Virus record (IMG/VR): IMGVR_UViG_3300045051_000195
Location: 1-35,156 of that record
Direction: 5' to 3' (one strand)
Source: a virus
DNA: 35,156 bases
In this document: in pieces, positions 16,349 through 23,700 of the stretch
Numbering within the stretch: the first letter of the stretch is position 1
Layout: each line of letters starts with the position of its first letter
The notes under the pieces: generated by a model
What the model was told of the DNA's origin: nothing
Databases searched by the model: none
The model's input: only the letters and a program-made list of their open reading frames with translations
Translations under genes and position numbers: made by a program

Positions 16349-17692
16349 TTAAAATCTCCTATCTTCAAGATTAGCCACCCGGCAGTATTTACCTTGGAAA
16401 GAAACGCTCACGTCGCCGGTTCGCCCGTTACGCTGCTTTGCAACCATTATGTCCAAAACCCCCTGTTTCTCCGGGGAAGTGTCCTTTTTCTTGTAATGCT
16501 CCTCCCGGTACAAGAGCCAAATCATGTCGGCGTCCTGCTCTATTTCGCCCGAATCCCGAAGATCGGAGACTATCGGGATAGGAGGCTTTCTCTCCTCGCA
16601 CTTGCGGTTAAATTGCGACAGGACGATTACCGGAACATCCAGTTCTTTTGCCAGACTTTTAAGCCCTCGCGTAGTTGCGCCAACATCTTCCGTTCGAGTT
16701 GAGTTTTTATGACCTGCAACATGGTTCATCAACTGTAAATGGTCAATCCCGAGGTAAGATAACGATTTAGGGCCGTGGGACAGAACGTATTTCTGAGCCT
16801 GTAATTTTATATATTCCAGTGAGACGCCGGGGGTGTCGTCTATAACAAAAGGCGCGTCCGATATTCTGGTAGCTGCTTGGCTTAACGGCCCCCAATCGCT
16901 CTCCTGCATCCTGCCGGTATGAATCTTGGTAAAATCAATGGACGACAACGAGGACGCCATTCTGGCGACGTACTGCGAACGCGTCATCTCGAGCGAGAAC
17001 AACATCCCCGGCTTCCCGCAAACGATTGAAATATGCTGCATGAGCGCCTGCAAAACTGTTGATTTCCCCATTCCTGGACGGCCCGCAATGATTACCAAGT
17101 CGCTAGCCATCGGCCTTGCAAATTCGTCTATTTCGTAGAGCCCGGTCTCAAGGCCGAAAACGCCGCCATCCCTATGCTTCTTTTCCAGTTCCTTAATAAA
17201 CTCCAAGCATATCTGCTTCGAGGTGTAAAGGCCCCCAGTCGAGTTCACATGAAGCAGCCCTTGGTTAAACTTCCCCAAGAGGTCGGAAACGTCGCCTTCG
17301 GTATGGTAGGCCGACTGCTCGAGCTGCCGCGCCGAGTTTATCAGCCGCCTTCGCCCTGCCAGCTTCTTCACCTGATCGGCGTAATGGTTGACGTGGGCCA
17401 GCGAGGGGACTTGGGTCGTCAACTCAACCAGATAGGATGTTCCTCCTATCTTCTCAAGCCCGCCTGTTTCCCGCAGGTAATCAACAACCGTTACGAGGTC
17501 GAGCGGGGTATTCTTGGCAAGCATCTTCCTAAAGGCATCGAACAAGAGGCCGTGGGCGGTACGGTAAAAGTCCGTCGCCTTCAAATCCCACGGCATCGTC
17601 TCGTTCTTTAGAAGCACCCCGCCAAGGACTGCTTGCTCCGCTTCGATAGAATGCGGGGGAACCTGAGAAGAAACGGATCCACCGCTATTCAT
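16349..17692 (-). CDS. dnaB: DnaB-like replicative helicase
   Basis: A 447-residue hexameric DNA helicase that would unwind the phage genome at the fork. Residues 11-115 form the DnaB N-terminal domain (HSIEAEQAVLGGVLL). The RecA-like motor has Walker A GRPGMGKS (204-211), the FSLEMTRSQ segment (232-240), Walker B LGIDHLQLM (314-322), VIVLSQFNRKCE (355-366) and DLRDSGEIEQDAD (377-389), then AKQRNGRTG (418-426). Length is close to bacterial DnaB (about 470). I see no primase domain and no loader gene beside it, so host primase and possibly loader are likely used. It follows the HTH gene in the - strand operon and is followed by the nuclease. Confidence 0.92.
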   Translation of the reverse strand: MNSGGSVSSQVPPHSIEAEQAVLGGVLLKNETMPWDLKATDFYRTAHGLLFDAFRKMLAKNTPLDLVTVVDYLRETGGLEKIGGTSYLVELTTQVPSLAHVNHYADQVKKLAGRRRLINSARQLEQSAYHTEGDVSDLLGKFNQGLLHVNSTGGLYTSKQICLEFIKELEKKHRDGGVFGLETGLYEIDEFARPMASDLVIIAGRPGMGKSTVLQALMQHISIVCGKPGMLFSLEMTRSQYVARMASSLSSIDFTKIHTGRMQESDWGPLSQAATRISDAPFVIDDTPGVSLEYIKLQAQKYVLSHGPKSLSYLGIDHLQLMNHVAGHKNSTRTEDVGATTRGLKSLAKELDVPVIVLSQFNRKCEERKPPIPIVSDLRDSGEIEQDADMIWLLYREEHYKKKDTSPEKQGVLDIMVAKQRNGRTGDVSVSFQGKYCRVANLEDRRF

Positions 17693-17729
17693 AGTCCTGC
17701 CTGTCCATTTTCAAGACTATCGGGCCGTT

Positions 17730-17945
17730 TTATCTTACGATGTCGCGTACCGAGAGGTCGAGGAGGTCGGCAACGGCAGTCGGCACTTTCGGCAGTTGCG
17801 CCCCCTTCTCCCATAGGGCAATCGCGGCAGCCGTCACCTTGTAGCCTCTGCCCGTAAGTTTCTTGGACAAATCTTCGAGCGACAAACCCTTGGCGGTTCT
17901 CGCTGTCCTGATTTTTTCTCCCTGTACCGTAAAGGGGCAATTCAT
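17730..17945 (-). CDS. HTH repressor-like regulator (XRE family)
   Basis: A 71-residue protein read from ATG 17945, with GGAGG ten bases upstream. It is almost entirely one Cro/CI-type helix-turn-helix domain: IRTARTAKGLSLEDLSKKLT, then VTAAAIALWEKGAQLPKV. It lacks the C-terminal cleavable (LexA/peptidase S24) domain of CI-type repressors, so it is more like Cro or a small repressor. It opens the - strand operon ahead of DnaB and sits beside the divergent control region, so it probably acts on the promoters at 17984-18139. Confidence 0.8.
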   Translation of the reverse strand: MNCPFTVQGEKIRTARTAKGLSLEDLSKKLTGRGYKVTAAAIALWEKGAQLPKVPTAVADLLDLSVRDIVR

Positions 17946-17983
17946 TCTGGTCTTCCTCCGAATGGTGGTTTGCGATATTCGAC

Positions 17984-18012
17984 ACAATAAATAGTTGGCT
18001 GGCGAAGGTCAA
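17984..18012 (-). promoter_or_regulatory. Promoter of the - strand early operon
   Basis: On the - strand, TTGACC (18012-18007) is followed by exactly 17 bases and TATTGT (17989-17984), about 40 bases upstream of the HTH gene start. A good sigma70-like match in the right place. Not tested. Confidence 0.6.
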
Positions 18013-18041
18013 TAATAATTTTGCATTCGGCGGGGCGTTTT

Positions 18042-18137
18042 GGCTGATAATGGCGGAATACCAGCGTGGTTACTACGGAATAAATTTTATCGCCGCCCTT
18101 TTAATTCCCCTTGACTCTAAGCCTACGGGCTGATAAT
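18042..18137. promoter_or_regulatory. Repeated GGCTGATAAT motif, operator candidate
   Basis: GGCTGATAAT occurs at 18042-18051 and again at 18128-18137, 86 bases apart, one near each promoter of the divergent region. Between them lies ACCA-GCG-TGGT (18060-18070), a short inverted repeat. These could be binding sites of the HTH protein encoded at 17730-17945. Confidence 0.4.
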
Positions 18138-18139
18138 TT
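18111..18139 (+). promoter_or_regulatory. Possible promoter of the + strand early operon
   Basis: TTGACT at 18111-18116 lies upstream of two possible -10 boxes: GATAAT (18132-18137, good match but 15-base spacer) and TAATTT (18134-18139, 17-base spacer, weaker). The GTG start is about 45 bases further on. The repeated GGCTGATAAT overlaps this -10, as expected of a repressible promoter. Confidence 0.4.
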
Positions 18140-18178
18140 ATTGACAGGCTGAAACGGATATATAAGGAGGAAGGGAAC

Positions 18179-18946
18179 GTGAAGACAAAAGAGAAACCGA
18201 TAACAGGATTTAAAGCATTCAACTCCGACATGACTTGCCAAGGCTTCCAGTACGAAGTCGGCAAAACCTACAAACATGACGGCCCCGTCGAATTGTGCCG
18301 CTCGGGTTTCCATTTTTGCGAAAACCCGCTCGACGTACTGAACTACTACGATCTCACCACGAGCAAGTTTGCCACAGTGACAGCGCGAGGCTTAATATCA
18401 AGGGCCTCTGACGGCGACTCAAAGGTTTGCGCCGCCGAGTTGAGCGTTGACGCCTGCCTTACCTTGCCGGAGTTTGTCGCGTCCTCCGTCCAGTGGATGC
18501 TCGACTTCTGCAAATCAAAAAAGCCCGCCTCCGGGCACTACAGCAATCTCGCCGCCTCCGGGTACTCCAGCAATCTCGCCGCCTCCGGGTACTCCAGCAA
18601 TCTCGCCGCCTCCGGGGGCTCCAGCAAACTCGCCGCCTCCGGGGACTCCAGCAATCTCGCCGCCTCCGGGGACTCCAGCAATCTCGCCGCCTCCGGGGGC
18701 TCCAGCAATCTCGCCGCCTCCGGGCACTACAGCAAGCTCGCCGCCTCCGGGGGCTCCAGCATCGCGGGAGGGGTAGCTCACGGGTGCAGGGCGATGGTGG
18801 GAGAAAACGGCACAATCGTATTGTCTCGCTGGGTGGAGAGCGAAAAGAGATGGCGCGTTTCAGTCGGCTACACAGGAGAGAACATTAAACCGAACATCTG
18901 GTATAAACTGGACGACGAGGGGAATTTTGTGGAGGTCGAGGGATGA
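18179..18946 (+). CDS. DUF7666-type protein with nine 9-residue repeats
   Basis: A 255-residue protein starting at GTG 18179, with a strong AAGGAGG upstream. The N-terminal domain (about 8-110) has the pattern GFKAFNSDMTCQGFQYEVGK and ELCRSGFHFCENPLDVLNYY, which I know as a phage domain of unknown function (DUF7666). Residues 117-197 are nine near-identical units of A-S-G-x-[SY]-S-[NK]-L-A, which could stack as a beta solenoid. The C-terminal 55 residues (GTIVLSRWVESEKRW) look like a small beta domain. It is the first gene of the + strand early operon and its stop overlaps the exonuclease start (ATGA). Role unknown. Confidence 0.75.
   Translation: MKTKEKPITGFKAFNSDMTCQGFQYEVGKTYKHDGPVELCRSGFHFCENPLDVLNYYDLTTSKFATVTARGLISRASDGDSKVCAAELSVDACLTLPEFVASSVQWMLDFCKSKKPASGHYSNLAASGYSSNLAASGYSSNLAASGGSSKLAASGDSSNLAASGDSSNLAASGGSSNLAASGHYSKLAASGGSSIAGGVAHGCRAMVGENGTIVLSRWVESEKRWRVSVGYTGENIKPNIWYKLDDEGNFVEVEG
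18527..18769 (+). repeat. 27-bp tandem coding repeat (nine units)
   Basis: Nine consecutive 27-base units encode the 9-residue repeat. Most differ by only a few bases, with changes mainly at residues 4, 5 and 7 of the unit. Such near identity suggests recent copy-number change by slippage or recombination. Confidence 0.9.
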
Positions 18947-19872
18947 AACCCAACATCATTATCTGCGAGGACGAAGCCGCTTGGCTGGAAGCTCGCAAAC
19001 TCGGCATCGGCGGCTCCGATGCTGGAGCTATCGCCGGAGTCAATCCGTGGAAAGGCCCTGTGCAGGTTTACATGGAGAAGGTCGGGCTTGCCATGCCTAC
19101 CATCGAGAACGAGAAGATGTATTGGGGCAAGAAACTGGAAGCGATTGTCGCTGACGAATTTGCGCTTAAAAACGGCGTGGAACTTATTCACCGACCGAAC
19201 GAAATACTCCAGCACCCTCAATACCTCTTCATGCTCGGAAGCGTTGATCGTTGGATTGCCAATTCCAACGCGATTCTCGAAATAAAAAACAGAAGCGTTT
19301 CTTATGCTGCGATGGTAGGAGACGACATCATTACCGAATATGAACAATGCCAAGTACAGCAGTATCTAGGGGCTTCGGGAGCGGAGATCGCCTTCCTCGC
19401 CGTATTGGTTGGGGGGCAAAAATATATTCAGATTGAAGTTCGCCGCGATGAGGATGTTTTTTATTACCTCGCAAAGATAGAGGAAGAGTTTTGGCGTTGC
19501 GTCCAGGAGCGCCGCCCCCCCATCCACATGGAGAATCGCCTGACCACCGATACCATGAAGTTGCTGTACCCGAAGAGCAGCGGCCTCACCGTTGACCTTT
19601 CCGACGAGGTAGAGGCCGACGACCTGATAGCGCAGTACAAAGCCGCTGACGAGGCGGTAAAGCAGGCCGAAGAGGATAAGGACCGCATCAAGGCGAACCT
19701 CCAAAGGATGCTCGGGGAGGCGGAAATCGGGCTCACGGCGGCGAAACGCCAAATCAGGTGGTCGAATGTTCCCGCCAAGAAACTCGACACTGAGAGGCTA
19801 AAGAAAGAACTTCCCAAGATTTATGACAGGTTTTGCAAAGAAACCAACTCACGCCGTTTCAGCGTGAAGTAG
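18943..19872 (+). CDS. YqaJ-type (lambda-exonuclease-like) recombination nuclease
   Basis: A 309-residue protein of the YqaJ/lambda exonuclease family, which resects double-stranded DNA 5' to 3' to give single strands for an annealing partner. Visible motifs are IGGSDAGAIAGVNPW (22-36), WGKKLE (61-66, E66), SVDRWI with D102, LEIKN (E113, K115), and the Gln-rich EYEQCQVQQYL (132-142). Residues 225-270 form a charged coiled coil. It is followed 18 bases later by a RecT-family gene, the usual two-gene recombination pair. The ATG overlaps the preceding stop. Confidence 0.88.
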   Translation: MKPNIIICEDEAAWLEARKLGIGGSDAGAIAGVNPWKGPVQVYMEKVGLAMPTIENEKMYWGKKLEAIVADEFALKNGVELIHRPNEILQHPQYLFMLGSVDRWIANSNAILEIKNRSVSYAAMVGDDIITEYEQCQVQQYLGASGAEIAFLAVLVGGQKYIQIEVRRDEDVFYYLAKIEEEFWRCVQERRPPIHMENRLTTDTMKLLYPKSSGLTVDLSDEVEADDLIAQYKAADEAVKQAEEDKDRIKANLQRMLGEAEIGLTAAKRQIRWSNVPAKKLDTERLKKELPKIYDRFCKETNSRRFSVK

Positions 19873-19889
19873 AAGAGGAGAAAAAGGTT

Positions 19890-21155
19890 ATGGGTGACAA
19901 CGAAGTAGCATTGAAGAAGGAAAACAGCGTCCCCGCCGTCGCTTTCGGCATGGGAACAGGGCTTGCGCCGTCCGACCTCGCCGGGGCGTGGAGGTGCGCC
20001 CAACTCGTAGCAAATTCCGGCATGGCCCCCAAGGATATGCAGGGGAAGCCCGAGGCCGTTCTGGTAGCCGCCACGATGGGCGCTGAAATCGGTCTCAGCT
20101 TCATGCAGAGCCTCCAGAACATCGCGGTAATCAACGGGCGTCCTTCGGTATGGGGCGACGCTCTCATGGCTCTGGTAGAGCGCACGGGCGAACTGGTGGA
20201 GTACGAGGAAACCTACGAAGGCGACCTCGACAAACTCACCCTCGCCTGCACCATCAAGGCGACGAGGAAAAACAAGACGGGGAATCTTCGCTCCACGATG
20301 GAAACCTTCTCCGTCGCCGACGCCAGAAGGGCCGGTCTGTGGGGCAAGGGCGGGCCGTGGACGCAGTACCCCAAGAGGATGCTCAAGAACCGCGCTCGCG
20401 CCTTCGTCCTCCGTGACCTTTTCGCCGACGTTCTCAAGGGCGTATGGGCGCGTGAAGAAGCCGAAGACCTTCCCATCGTCAACGGACAGGGCGGCTACGA
20501 GATTACGGTCGAAGAAGTAGCGCCCGATCTGCCGCTGGTCGAAAAGCTGAAGGCGCAGGCGGGCAAGACAGCCGAACCGGCTACCCCCGTAGCCGCGCCC
20601 GCGCCGAAGAAGGAAGAGCCCCCAGCGCCGGTAGTCGAAGAACCCCCGGCCCCCAAAGCCACCGCAGAACCCGAACAGCGCCGCCGCCGCACCACCGTCG
20701 AACTTGCGGATGGCTCGAAACACGCCACGGCAGGGATAACCGGCCCCGTACTGGAAGACATTCAGAACCTTGCCAACGAGTACCCCAACATCAAGGAGGC
20801 GGTGAAAGACGCCATAGCGGGCCTGCCGACGAAAGAAAAGGGGCTGACGTGGTTCCGCGAGGATGAAGGCACGGCGCTCCTCAACCTCATCAAGACGATG
20901 GTTCCGGCTCCGTGGGGCGATCCCGCCGAAGAAGAAGAGCCGCCGCCCGCTGACCCGACCGGCGAAGGCTTCGCGCTTTCCTCCCCCGGCGATGCCCCCA
21001 AACCCTTCCCTTTCGAGAGCGGCGAGCAGGTAATCACCCCTGATGGACAGGGCGAAGTCTACGAGATAACGCTGAGGGGTGACGGCTTTCTCGTAAAGGT
21101 CGAACTTCCCTCCGGCCTCGAAGATTACGACGCCAGCCAGTTGAGCAAGGCGTAA
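19890..21155 (+). CDS. recT: RecT-family single-strand annealing protein with extended C-terminus
   Basis: A 421-residue protein; ATG 19890 follows GAGGAG and AAAGG, while an in-frame ATG at 19833 would overlap the exonuclease gene. The RecT core (about 25-195) carries AATMGAEIGLSFMQSLQNIA, the GRPSVWGDALMALV segment and YPKRMLKNRARAFVLRDLF. It anneals single strands made by the exonuclease. RecT itself is about 270 residues; here the tail adds a proline/glutamate-rich linker (about 220-265), a helical part and a small SH3-like end (about 378-415, DGQGEVYEITLRGDGFLVKV). This extension might bind host or phage replication proteins. Confidence 0.9.
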   Translation: MGDNEVALKKENSVPAVAFGMGTGLAPSDLAGAWRCAQLVANSGMAPKDMQGKPEAVLVAATMGAEIGLSFMQSLQNIAVINGRPSVWGDALMALVERTGELVEYEETYEGDLDKLTLACTIKATRKNKTGNLRSTMETFSVADARRAGLWGKGGPWTQYPKRMLKNRARAFVLRDLFADVLKGVWAREEAEDLPIVNGQGGYEITVEEVAPDLPLVEKLKAQAGKTAEPATPVAAPAPKKEEPPAPVVEEPPAPKATAEPEQRRRRTTVELADGSKHATAGITGPVLEDIQNLANEYPNIKEAVKDAIAGLPTKEKGLTWFREDEGTALLNLIKTMVPAPWGDPAEEEEPPPADPTGEGFALSSPGDAPKPFPFESGEQVITPDGQGEVYEITLRGDGFLVKVELPSGLEDYDASQLSKA

Positions 21156-21159
21156 GACG

Positions 21160-21339
21160 ATGAAGCACACCACCCCTGTTAAGCCGCTCCGGCACCGCTG
21201 CGGCACCGTGATGAAGAGGGAGCGCGGGATATACTTCTGCGCTCCCTGCAAACTCAACGTCGGCAATTTAAACGAGGCGATGGTGGAAGACGCCATTGCC
21301 CAAAGGATGATGGACGCTAAGAAGGAAAAGGAGAGATAG
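21160..21339 (+). CDS. Small zinc-ribbon-like protein (59 aa)
   Basis: A 59-residue frame directly after recT and two bases before the clamp-like gene. HRCGTVM and YFCAPCKLN give three cysteines (14, 27, 30) and a histidine (12), a plausible zinc site, followed by a charged helix. No family named. Confidence 0.6.
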   Translation: MKHTTPVKPLRHRCGTVMKRERGIYFCAPCKLNVGNLNEAMVEDAIAQRMMDAKKEKER

Positions 21340-21341
21340 GA

Positions 21342-21932
21342 ATGTACGAATTTATCATGGAAAAGCTCCCCGTCAAACAGGCTTGCGGGTATTGCTCTAA
21401 GGACGAATCCCGCGCCTACCTCACCGGCATCAAAATTGAGCCGGGGAATACCGGTAAAATAATCGCCACAGACGGGCATCGGCTGTTCATGTGCCCGAGC
21501 CCGGTCGTTCAGGCGGAAGGGGATTCCCGCCCCGACAAGGACATCATCCTGCGGATTTACGGCCCCGTCGGTACGTCAAAGAAAACCCCCTACCTGCATA
21601 TCTCCATCGGCGAGGATGGACGCGGGCTGGCGCGGGAGGTCGCAAGCGCGCTGATAGATATTCCCCGGCATGACGGCAAAAAGGTCTACTCCTGCGAAGT
21701 GGTAGACGCCGTTTTCCCCGCTTACGAGCAGGTGCTTCCCTCTTGCGAGCCCGTCGCAACCAACCGGCTCCCCCTCATAAACGCCGACTACCTGAAACAG
21801 GCGCTTACCGACCTCCAGAAGTGGGGCGGCGTGGATATGCGCTGGGAGAGCGAGAACGCGCCGGTAGAACTTAAAAGCGATCACCCCGAAGGCCCGACGG
21901 TAGTCATCATGCCGAAGCGCCGTCGAGATTAA
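21342..21932 (+). CDS. Short beta-clamp-like (DNA polymerase III beta) protein
   Basis: A 196-residue protein with the hallmark ATDGHRL (42-48) preceded by YLTGIKIEPG, and a C-terminal VVIMPKRRRD (187-196) corresponding to the end of bacterial beta clamps (VIMPMR). Bacterial clamps have three domains and about 366 residues; this one has room for one or two. It may be a reduced phage clamp, or a decoy that binds the clamp loader or polymerase. It lies in the recombination/replication operon of a phage with no polymerase gene, so interaction with host Pol III is plausible. Confidence 0.75.
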   Translation: MYEFIMEKLPVKQACGYCSKDESRAYLTGIKIEPGNTGKIIATDGHRLFMCPSPVVQAEGDSRPDKDIILRIYGPVGTSKKTPYLHISIGEDGRGLAREVASALIDIPRHDGKKVYSCEVVDAVFPAYEQVLPSCEPVATNRLPLINADYLKQALTDLQKWGGVDMRWESENAPVELKSDHPEGPTVVIMPKRRRD

Positions 21933-22005
21933 CCCCCGTTTCAAGGCTTCTGAGGCGTTGAGTCCGTCAGCGCCATCCCATAATCACCACGAAGGAGGAA
22001 GGGCA

Positions 22006-22122
22006 ATGGAAGCAACGCTGCGAGAGCAACTGAAAGAGGCTACGGAGCAGATATGCACCGGGTGTCTTGCCGACGATTGCGAAAACTGCGAATTTAGGGA
22101 GGAAGAGAATAAAAATGACTGA
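22006..22122 (+). CDS. Small four-cysteine protein (38 aa)
   Basis: A 38-residue frame preceded by GAAGGAGGAAGG, with CTGCLADDCENCEF (two CxxC pairs) likely to bind zinc, and an acidic C-terminus. Its last 8 bases overlap the next gene's start. Too short to place in a family. Confidence 0.6.
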   Translation: MEATLREQLKEATEQICTGCLADDCENCEFREEENKND

Positions 22123-22684
22123 GCAAGGCACATACGAAACCTACTCCCTCCGGCACACTCGCGGCTTTCCTATTCACGAGGAGGTTATCGGCGGGATGCG
22201 TATCAGCCTGGGAATGTACGTGGGCGAGCCGGTAGCACCTCCTCCCCGCTATGAAAAGCGCGGCGCGAATTGCCTCGCCAGTAAAATCCGGTTCAAGATG
22301 AGCAAGCAGGGGTTGACCTACGAGGGCTTGGCCGAGCGCCTTGCCCTACCCCTCCCCGAGTTCCTTGCTCTTATCTACGCCCCGTTTGAAGCCCTCACGC
22401 CGGAGTTTAAGAAGGCGCTTCGGGAGGCAGCCCCTACTCACTGGGTAACGAAGGACGAACTGGGGCGGATTAAAGACCATATGGCAAAGACCGGGTTGAT
22501 GTTCAAGGACTGCGCCGCCAAGACCGGATATCACCTCGGGACTATCTCGGCCAGGCTTAACGGGCGGAACTGGATCACCGCAGAGCAGTACGCCAACATC
22601 TGTGCAGGGCTGGGTATAGCGCCTAAGCCGTTTGAGGAAGTGACCGTGGCGAAGTTTCTTTTCGATGAAAATCAATCGGCCTGA
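22115..22684 (+). CDS. Protein with two helix-turn-helix-like segments
   Basis: A 189-residue protein from ATG 22115 (overlapping the previous stop; GGGAGG upstream). Residues 55-105 (SKIRFKMSKQGLTYEGLAER onward) and 115-165 (IKDHMAKTGLMFKDCAAKTG, then ISARLNGRNWITAEQY) both look like XRE-type DNA-binding helices. The first 50 residues are unrelated and proline-containing. A tandem HTH layout suggests a regulator that could bind a two-part operator, perhaps switching early to late genes. Assigned from pattern only. Confidence 0.55.
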   Translation: MTEQGTYETYSLRHTRGFPIHEEVIGGMRISLGMYVGEPVAPPPRYEKRGANCLASKIRFKMSKQGLTYEGLAERLALPLPEFLALIYAPFEALTPEFKKALREAAPTHWVTKDELGRIKDHMAKTGLMFKDCAAKTGYHLGTISARLNGRNWITAEQYANICAGLGIAPKPFEEVTVAKFLFDENQSA

Positions 22685-22709
22685 TAATTCAGGCAATGAA
22701 GGAGGAGTG

Positions 22710-23180
22710 ATGAGTATGTATGGGTCAATAAAACAACGACTCGACAAATACGGAATATCTTTACCCGCCGAATGTGAGGCCGAAATAATAGGGGTTATTC
22801 ATGGCTATTTAGGGGTCAAGTGTTCGTTGAGACGGGATTGTGCCGAACTAAAACAAGAGGCAGCGACTAACGCCGCCCTGCGTGAAGAGGTGGAAGGTCT
22901 AAAGGCCCGCCTTGCCGCCTTCGGCAACGGGCCGAGCGAGGAACACCTTAAAGCTGCCTGTGATGAATATATGCCCTACTGCGGGGAGCGTCGCTCTGTG
23001 GCTAGTGCCGTCCTTGGCGCTCCTGTAGAGGGCTACGTGGCGGTGAAGAGGGAGGACTTAAAGAAAGAAATCATTCATTACACGCGGGGGAGGGAACATT
23101 GGTCATGCCGCATTTGCGAAAATGAAGACTCCCACGCTCTTGACTGTTGGATCGGCAACGCGCTAAAGGCAGAAGCATGA
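22710..23180 (+). CDS. Coiled-coil protein with C-terminal zinc-like motif
   Basis: A 156-residue protein; GGAGGAG precedes two close ATGs (22710 and 22716), either of which may be used. A coiled coil covers about residues 43-72, and the C-terminus has SCRICENEDSHALDCWIGNA, a Cys-x2-Cys...His-x3-Cys arrangement common at the ends of phage Ea22-like and related early proteins. The stop overlaps the next start (ATGA). Function unknown. Confidence 0.6.
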   Translation: MSMYGSIKQRLDKYGISLPAECEAEIIGVIHGYLGVKCSLRRDCAELKQEAATNAALREEVEGLKARLAAFGNGPSEEHLKAACDEYMPYCGERRSVASAVLGAPVEGYVAVKREDLKKEIIHYTRGREHWSCRICENEDSHALDCWIGNALKAEA

Positions 23181-23509
23181 AACCCCTGATGTTTGAGCTT
23201 ATAGGCTGGGTCGCACTTCTCTTAAACGTATGGGGGAACCTAGCACTTGTGAAAAAGAGCAACTCAGGCTGGATAATCCGGCTCGTATGCAACGTGGCAT
23301 GGGTGGCGTACTCCATATTTTTCGCAGCGTGGCCTTTGTTGGCGAATCATCTTATTTTCGCAGGGATAAACTATCACGGCTGGTGGAAGTGGAAAGCAGC
23401 GCAATACATCTGCCCCGGATGTGGTAGGGAGTACGACCTAGACAAAAACCAGCACGCCAACTGCGTGTGTGAAAAGCCGCTCCCGGGCAACGCGCTAAAG
23501 GAGGGGTAA
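23177..23509 (+). CDS. Three-span membrane protein with C-terminal zinc ribbon
   Basis: A 110-residue protein. Three membrane helices are expected at about residues 5-25, 33-51 and 53-70, with a GNLALVKKSNSGWIIRLVCN phrase resembling half-transporters of the SemiSWEET/PQ-loop or PnuC kind. Residues 78-98 add CPGCGREYD and CVC, giving four cysteines (79, 82, 96, 98) for one zinc site. The membrane part is a familiar phage and bacterial small protein; its fusion with a ribbon is unusual to me. Substrate and role are unknown. Confidence 0.65.
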   Translation: MKPLMFELIGWVALLLNVWGNLALVKKSNSGWIIRLVCNVAWVAYSIFFAAWPLLANHLIFAGINYHGWWKWKAAQYICPGCGREYDLDKNQHANCVCEKPLPGNALKEG

Positions 23510-23698
23510 ATGAGCACCGAGGGCGAGTTTTGGCGAGACGTTAAGGCACACCGGCAAGAAGAAAGGGAGCGGCTTGGGGTGCCCTGCGAGGGCTGCAAAG
23601 CGAAGTTCCCGAAGGCGAACCCGAAGATACTCTTCCCCGGCCAGAAGTGCTTCTGTGGGCACACAGACCCGCGCAAGAGAGAAAGGAAGGGGGAATAG
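23510..23698 (+). CDS. Small zinc-binding phage protein (62 aa)
   Basis: Begins directly after the previous stop with AAAGGAGGGG upstream. The 62 residues open with STEGEFWRDVKAHRQEERER and carry C26, C29, C47 and C49 in a PCEGCK...GQKCFCG arrangement, ending in a basic tail. Similar small proteins occur in many phages without known function. Confidence 0.7.
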   Translation: MSTEGEFWRDVKAHRQEERERLGVPCEGCKAKFPKANPKILFPGQKCFCGHTDPRKRERKGE

Positions 23699-23700
23699 CC

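Noticed and set aside
18527-18769. CRISPR-like array
   Set aside because: The repeats are contiguous, have no unique spacers and stay in one reading frame of a gene with a good start.
19821-21479. Long - strand open frame (552 codons) opposite the recT gene
   Set aside because: It mirrors the codon pattern of the clear RecT gene, has no ribosome site and would produce a low-complexity basic protein.
22067-22114. Upstream extension of the double-HTH gene
   Set aside because: The extended frame overlaps most of a small four-cysteine gene, and ATG 22115 has the better ribosome site.
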